10,949 nt of DNA. Source: Brevibacillus sp. (GTDB lineage Bacteria > Bacillota > Bacilli > Brevibacillales > Brevibacillaceae). Shown in pieces: positions 7,739 to 10,949 of the stretch; position 1 is the stretch's first letter; each line of letters opens with the position of its first letter. Location of the stretch: the NCBI GenBank assembly GCA_029240815.1, contig JARDZO010000191.1, positions 1-10,949 of the forward strand, written 5' to 3'. The position numbers and the translations under genes are program-made. The notes under the pieces are model-generated. The model did no database searches and was not told the origin of the DNA. It saw nothing but the letters and a program-made list of their open reading frames with translations.

Positions 7739-7888
7739 GTGATCAAAGGTGGGACGAACAAAATCACCGCGATCTTGAGGATCGGTGTCGGAGCCACTGC
7801 TGGAGTGGTTAATACGCGAAACAACAACGTGTACATCGTCAATCAGATCAGCAATGATGTTTCTGTAGTCGCCTTTCGAAAAAAATGA
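7739..7888 (+). CDS. Possible small protein, 49 aa, function unknown
   Basis: A GTG-started frame of 49 codons lies between the efe terminator and the convergent purine unit. AAGGGAGA (7725-7732) sits about seven bases before the GTG, which is a good Shine-Dalgarno. The product starts MIKGGTNKITAILRIGVGA, has a short hydrophobic Gly/Ala/Val stretch around residues 11-24, an Asn-rich middle (TRNNNVY), a Val-rich end, and a basic RKK tail. It is too short and weakly hydrophobic to call a membrane protein. I do not recognise a family. A seven-codon frame beginning with ATG at 7722 ends with TGA overlapping the GTG. No convincing promoter was found in 7637-7738. It could be a chance frame; the ribosome binding site is the main support. 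Confidence 0.4.
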   Translation: MIKGGTNKITAILRIGVGATAGVVNTRNNNVYIVNQISNDVSVVAFRKK

Positions 7889-7909
7889 TTTGCCTGATGA
7901 AGACGTGTC

Positions 7910-7950
7910 AAAAAAAAACAGCCCTTCGCGAGCGATCACGTCGGGCTGTT
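7910..7950 (-). terminator. Minus-strand terminator of the purine permease-phosphoribosyltransferase unit
   Basis: On the minus strand an 8-bp stem, AACAGCCC (7943-7950) with GGGCTGTT (7917-7924), is followed by a run of T (complement of the A run 7910-7918). It lies 34 bases past the phosphoribosyltransferase stop. On the plus strand no T run follows the stem, so it mainly serves the minus strand. Confidence 0.9.
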
Positions 7951-7984
7951 CGTCATCAGATGTATTTTTATTTAGTCTTACTTG

Positions 7985-8530
7985 TTACTTGTGCGGGAAC
8001 AGCGGAAGCTCCTGCAAGAACAAAATGTCGGTACGCGCTGCGGCGTCTCCTTCTGCCAGAATGGCTGCTCTCGCCACGACGTCGCCACCGGCTTGTACGA
8101 CCAGATCTTCGATGGCCTGCAACGATTTGCCGGTACTGATTACATCGTCAATAATCGCGACACGTTTTCCTGCGATTTCTTTGGCATCGGCCCCATCCAG
8201 GCACAAGACCTGTGTTTTTTGTGTCGTGATAGAGACCACTTCGTTCACCAGCGGGGATTCCATGTACGGCTTGATGCTTTTTCTCGCAACATAATACTTT
8301 TTCAATTTCAGCAGACGGGCCACCTCATAGACGAGGGGAATTCCTTTCGCTTCCGCAGTAATCAGCACGTCCACCTCAGGAAGCTTCTCCACGAGAAGAG
8401 GCGCCGCTACTGCAACCAGCTCTGCATCACCGAGAATGACGAAGCTCGCGATGCTCAGATCTTCCGCGATCGGCATGATTGGCAGCTCACGGGTGACTCC
8501 TGCTACTGCGAGTGTATACGTCTTTTCCAT
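7985..8530 (-). CDS. Purine phosphoribosyltransferase, atypical adenine PRTase-like
   Basis: Predicted cytoplasmic salvage enzyme joining a nucleobase to PRPP to make the nucleotide. The PRPP-binding loop is clear at 124-137, VAIIDDVISTGKSL, with the Asp128-Asp129 pair. It ends TGKS where most family members have TGGT. An upstream segment, ITAEAKGIPL (57-66), corresponds to the conserved EARG/ATKGIPLAY region of Apt and of the Bacillus PurR phosphoribosyltransferase-like domain, followed by ARK (82-84). The 181-aa length suits Apt. No DNA-binding N-terminus is present, so it is not PurR. The start is fixed by AGGAGG (8538-8543) seven bases upstream, which overlaps the stop of the permease gene. 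Pairing with a nucleobase permease supports a salvage role. The base used (adenine, hypoxanthine, xanthine) is not certain. Confidence 0.85.
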   Translation of the reverse strand: MEKTYTLAVAGVTRELPIMPIAEDLSIASFVILGDAELVAVAAPLLVEKLPEVDVLITAEAKGIPLVYEVARLLKLKKYYVARKSIKPYMESPLVNEVVSITTQKTQVLCLDGADAKEIAGKRVAIIDDVISTGKSLQAIEDLVVQAGGDVVARAAILAEGDAAARTDILFLQELPLFPHK

Positions 8531-8537
8531 GTTGCTC

Positions 8538-8543
8538 CCTCCT
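8538..8543 (-). promoter_or_regulatory. Ribosome binding site overlapping the permease stop codon
   Basis: AGGAGG on the minus strand overlaps the permease stop (TAG, 8542-8544) and sits seven bases before the phosphoribosyltransferase ATG. This arrangement favours translational coupling of the two genes. Confidence 0.85.
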
Positions 8544-9603
8544 ACATTCCAAATAGACTAATCAACGCTCTCATCAACAAACCTGCCAGCATTCCGAAGA
8601 ACGGATCGGAAATCGCTGTAACTACCATCGTCATACCGCCTACCAGACCAGAGGATGAGTCGCCGCCAGTCAAAGCAGCCGTTGCATTACCTGGGACCGT
8701 GACGATGGCACCCAGTACGAACAAGAAACCGGAGATCGATTCACTCGGAATGAAGCGACCGATTTTCGGCAGAAAGCCTGCAAACAGGATCGCAGCCATC
8801 AGCACCATCATCAGAACACCAGAGGCAACCGGGTGTGGAGCACCAGCAGTAGCAGAGATGATCGCCTCAACAGGCGCACCACCGAACAAAGCAGAAACCA
8901 TGTCTGCCACGCTGCTGATGACGGAGAGCGTATCGATGTTTACATCCGCTTTGGCGATTTCACCGTTAATTTGACCGAACGCGATATTTGCCCCGATGTT
9001 GAGACAAACCATCGCCATCGCACCGCGCAAGATAGCAGGTGAGAACGTCAGTTTTTGCAACACGAGACGATCATTTGCTACCGGTTGAATAGGGCTACCC
9101 TGCTTTAGAAAATAAGAAACGGCACTAGACAGAATAACAGAGACGGTTACCGTATAAACCAGGTCTTTCGTCAAGAAGTAAGTAAGAAGACCAGATGCCA
9201 TCGAGCTGATCCCGACCGACATATTGTTGCGTGCCATGTCCCACGATACTCGAGCCAGCATGATCCCCACACCAGCCATCATTCCGTTTGTAATAACCGG
9301 GCCAATAAAGTCGACGATCTTCTCCAGAAAACCAAACAGACCAATGATGGTCATGATGATTCCCCCGACAAAAATCATGGATAGCCTTTCTTTCATGCTT
9401 TTGCCGATCGTTCCCGCCAATGTAATCGTCTCTGCTTGATACGAAACGACCGCTACAGAACCAGTGACCGCGTTTCCTGCCGCCCCTACGAGAAAAGCAA
9501 GCGCAGTCGGAACGGATGCAAAACCGAGGGATAAGGCCAACAAACCTTGCGGCAAACCGTTCAAGACCACGCTAAGTGCCGCGATAATGTCCTTCCATTC
9601 CAT
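8542..9603 (-). CDS. NCS2-type nucleobase (purine) permease
   Basis: Polytopic membrane protein that probably imports a purine base for the phosphoribosyltransferase encoded 11 bases downstream. It is hydrophobic almost throughout, with roughly ten or more membrane segments. The family signature region LFGGAPVEAIISATAGAPHPVAS resembles the GTSPVExxxESxxG motif of AzgA/PbuG-type NCS2 permeases (Glu in PVEA kept), followed by the conserved ILFAGFLPKIGRFIPS-like segment. The early GNAVTGSVAVVSYQAETI stretch fits the substrate-binding half. At 353 aa it is shorter than the usual 430 or so. RBS AAAGGAA (9611-9617) precedes the ATG by seven bases. No frameshift is apparent. The transported base is inferred only from the partner enzyme. 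Confidence 0.86.
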   Translation of the reverse strand: MEWKDIIAALSVVLNGLPQGLLALSLGFASVPTALAFLVGAAGNAVTGSVAVVSYQAETITLAGTIGKSMKERLSMIFVGGIIMTIIGLFGFLEKIVDFIGPVITNGMMAGVGIMLARVSWDMARNNMSVGISSMASGLLTYFLTKDLVYTVTVSVILSSAVSYFLKQGSPIQPVANDRLVLQKLTFSPAILRGAMAMVCLNIGANIAFGQINGEIAKADVNIDTLSVISSVADMVSALFGGAPVEAIISATAGAPHPVASGVLMMVLMAAILFAGFLPKIGRFIPSESISGFLFVLGAIVTVPGNATAALTGGDSSSGLVGGMTMVVTAISDPFFGMLAGLLMRALISLFGM

Positions 9604-9808
9604 CTTTCTCTTCCTTTCTTACAAATAATGATGTCCGATAGAATTACACAAGGGTTAAATTACCATAAAATACGATCTATATCAATTGTTTAATTATCTA
9701 ACTTTCGTGTTTTGTTAATTAAGTGTAACGATAACTTCTTTTCACGTCGTTATATACGGTTATAAAGCGAACGTTTCCTATTATGTGGAAATTGTATTTT
9801 TCTTACAA
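9604..9808 (-). promoter_or_regulatory. Candidate promoter and AT-rich leader of the purine salvage unit
   Basis: On the minus strand TTGTAA (9803-9808) and CATAAT (9780-9785) are separated by 17 bases and could be a sigma-A promoter (four and five of six matches). Transcription would then begin near 9773 and give an AT-rich leader of about 170 nt before the permease ATG. Weak inverted repeats occur, such as ATAAC/GTTAT and AACGA/TCGTT near 9722-9750. No purine riboswitch core could be recognised. A CGAACG core (9768-9773) recalls half of a PurR box, but no paired half at the usual spacing was found. Confidence 0.4.
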
Positions 9809-9825
9809 ATATACTTGTGATAAAC

Positions 9826-9865
9826 AAAAAAAGCACGAGCAAGATCTTCTGATCTCACTCATGCT
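9826..9865 (-). terminator. Terminator of the BceB-like permease gene (minus strand)
   Basis: On the minus strand AGCATGAG (9858-9865) pairs with CTCGTGCT (9832-9839) with one G-U pair. An inner AGATC/GATCT stem (9851-9855 with 9842-9846) closes a four-base loop, and a T tract follows (complement of the A run 9826-9832). It begins ten bases after the stop codon and separates this gene from the purine unit. Confidence 0.9.
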
Positions 9866-9874
9866 ATTTAGCTG

Positions 9875-10949
9875 TTAAGCTTCTTTTGGCAGGACAATTC
9901 CCCGGTATAGCTGTACCGTAATCAGATAGTAAATCGCGTAAATCCCAACAAAAATCAAGGTAGGCGCCCAAATGTTTGCGTATGGGTCAAGCAAGATGAC
10001 CGAGAACATTTCCATGCCCACCAGCACATGCAGCAGGCCCATCAAAGCAGGGAAAATGAACACGAGGAACAGCTCTTTGTAGATCGATCCTACCAACCAT
10101 GATTTGCGCACTCCAATCTTGCGCAACATATTGTAGCGTTCGCTGTCTCTGCTCGCTCCTGAGAGAATCTTGAACATCAGGCAGCTTGCCATCATCGCCA
10201 GAAAGGCAATTCCCAAGAAAAAGCCCATAAACATCGTTCCGCTCGTAAATGCATATAGACTTTCGTACATGCTGTATTTGGTCGACAGCATCTCGCTGTC
10301 GTTGCCATTCACGGAAGGAGTGATTCGTTCCACTTGGCGTTGATCCATGGCTTTCAGCTCGGCCTTGTACTTTACAAAGTCATCGACCTTCACCAAAAGC
10401 AGCGTGTGTTCCTTGCCTGTAATGCCTTCATACGCAGGACCATCTACAATGCGAATGCTTTTGTCATCCAGCATTGAGTAGCTGGAAACAAACTCATTGC
10501 GGATCGTTTTCTCCCATTCTTCGGGAATCTGCTCCATCGCAGCTGTGCCTGCTTGCTCCGATTTTTCGTTCATGCTGTATGCGGAGGCCGGCAGATGCGT
10601 CGATACCCGTTTTGGTTGGATGTCAGGATCGTAGGCTCCCATACTGTTCGAGGAGATCAGAGGCGGATGCGCGAGCAAATCGTCTTTGGCGTAATAGATT
10701 ACGTCCCCATCCACTTTGTATCGATACGTGAGCTGCTCTTCTACGGTCATTTTCTTGATCGACTCGAAATCTTCCGGTGTCGGGTCCTGAAGCGTGATGT
10801 CATAGACATGTGCGACGCCCGCAATCAGAGAGACGTTTTGCTGAAAGGCCAGTCCGCCTGCCATCGCACCCACACCGAGCGCGATCAGCATTGCGACGGT
10901 CGCCAGCACTTTTGTGAGATTGTTTACGCGAAAACGTAGCTGGGCAAAC
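9875..10949 (-). CDS. BceB-like FtsX-family ABC transporter permease, 5' end beyond window
   Basis: C-terminal part (about 357 residues) of a membrane permease of the kind that removes or senses cell-wall-active peptide antibiotics. The frame stays open from the right edge (FAQLRFRVNNLTK before the GTG at 10909), so that GTG is internal and the gene is truncated by the window. The visible layout is one hydrophobic segment, an extracytoplasmic region of about 200 residues, then three hydrophobic segments. This matches TM7, sensor domain and TM8-10 of BceB-type permeases. The MFKILSGASRD...YNMLRKIGVRK loop after the first C-terminal TM is typical of that family. In related bacteria a BceA-type ATPase and a two-component system are adjacent; they would lie beyond 10949. 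Peptide specificity cannot be inferred. Its own terminator follows. Confidence 0.88.
   Translation of the reverse strand, partial: FAQLRFRVNNLTKVLATVAMLIALGVGAMAGGLAFQQNVSLIAGVAHVYDITLQDPTPEDFESIKKMTVEEQLTYRYKVDGDVIYYAKDDLLAHPPLISSNSMGAYDPDIQPKRVSTHLPASAYSMNEKSEQAGTAAMEQIPEEWEKTIRNEFVSSYSMLDDKSIRIVDGPAYEGITGKEHTLLLVKVDDFVKYKAELKAMDQRQVERITPSVNGNDSEMLSTKYSMYESLYAFTSGTMFMGFFLGIAFLAMMASCLMFKILSGASRDSERYNMLRKIGVRKSWLVGSIYKELFLVFIFPALMGLLHVLVGMEMFSVILLDPYANIWAPTLIFVGIYAIYYLITVQLYRGIVLPKEA

Noticed and set aside
7982..8974. 330-codon open frame on the plus strand
   Set aside because: It is antisense to the phosphoribosyltransferase and permease, both of which have good motifs, starts and ribosome binding sites. 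Its translation shows no recognisable domain.
9760..9776. PurR box
   Set aside because: A CGAACG core is present, but flanks match poorly and no second half was found 16-17 bases away.
9604..9874. Purine riboswitch before the purine permease
   Set aside because: The conserved junction and loop sequences of the purine aptamer could not be found on the minus strand. Only weak AT-rich hairpins are present.

Overview
The window looks like chromosomal DNA of a low-to-mid GC Firmicute of the Bacillales. A Brevibacillus or Paenibacillus relative is my best guess. The basis is near-50% GC, strong AGGAGG-type ribosome binding sites, a Bacillus-type Fur box, Gram-positive lipoprotein signals, a Bacillales-style efe iron-uptake operon and a BceB-type permease. 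The genus is an inference from style, not from a marker gene. No rRNA, tRNA, CRISPR array, insertion sequence or prophage gene was seen.

Left part, plus strand, 89-3355: a compact four-gene unit. It encodes a polar/basic amino-acid ABC importer (lipoprotein receptor, permease, ATPase). A ureohydrolase of the arginase/agmatinase/formimidoylglutamase superfamily follows 17 bases later, and a strong hairpin terminator closes the unit at 3392-3418. The layout suggests uptake of a guanidino- or formimino-containing compound followed by hydrolysis in the cytoplasm.

Middle part, plus strand, 3507-7636: a ferrous/ferric iron uptake operon in the order efeO-efeB-efeU. It sits behind a promoter overlapped by a near-consensus Fur box and ends at a perfect 10-bp-stem terminator. 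EfeO is an M75-domain lipoprotein without a cupredoxin domain. EfeB is a Tat-exported DyP-type heme peroxidase. EfeU is an FTR1 permease with an unusual three-repeat extracytoplasmic region in front of its membrane domain. A possible 49-residue small protein lies between this operon and the convergent units beyond it.

Right part, minus strand, 10949-7910: reading leftwards, the C-terminal part of a BceB-like ABC permease (cut by the window edge) with its own terminator. Then comes an AT-rich leader with a candidate promoter, and a two-gene purine salvage unit: an NCS2-type nucleobase permease followed by a translationally coupled, atypical purine phosphoribosyltransferase. This unit ends at a minus-strand terminator at 7910-7950. 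Most of the window is ordinary housekeeping or transport. The least ordinary parts are the EfeU repeats, the importer-ureohydrolase pairing with a substituted receptor residue, the small ORF, and the divergent phosphoribosyltransferase.
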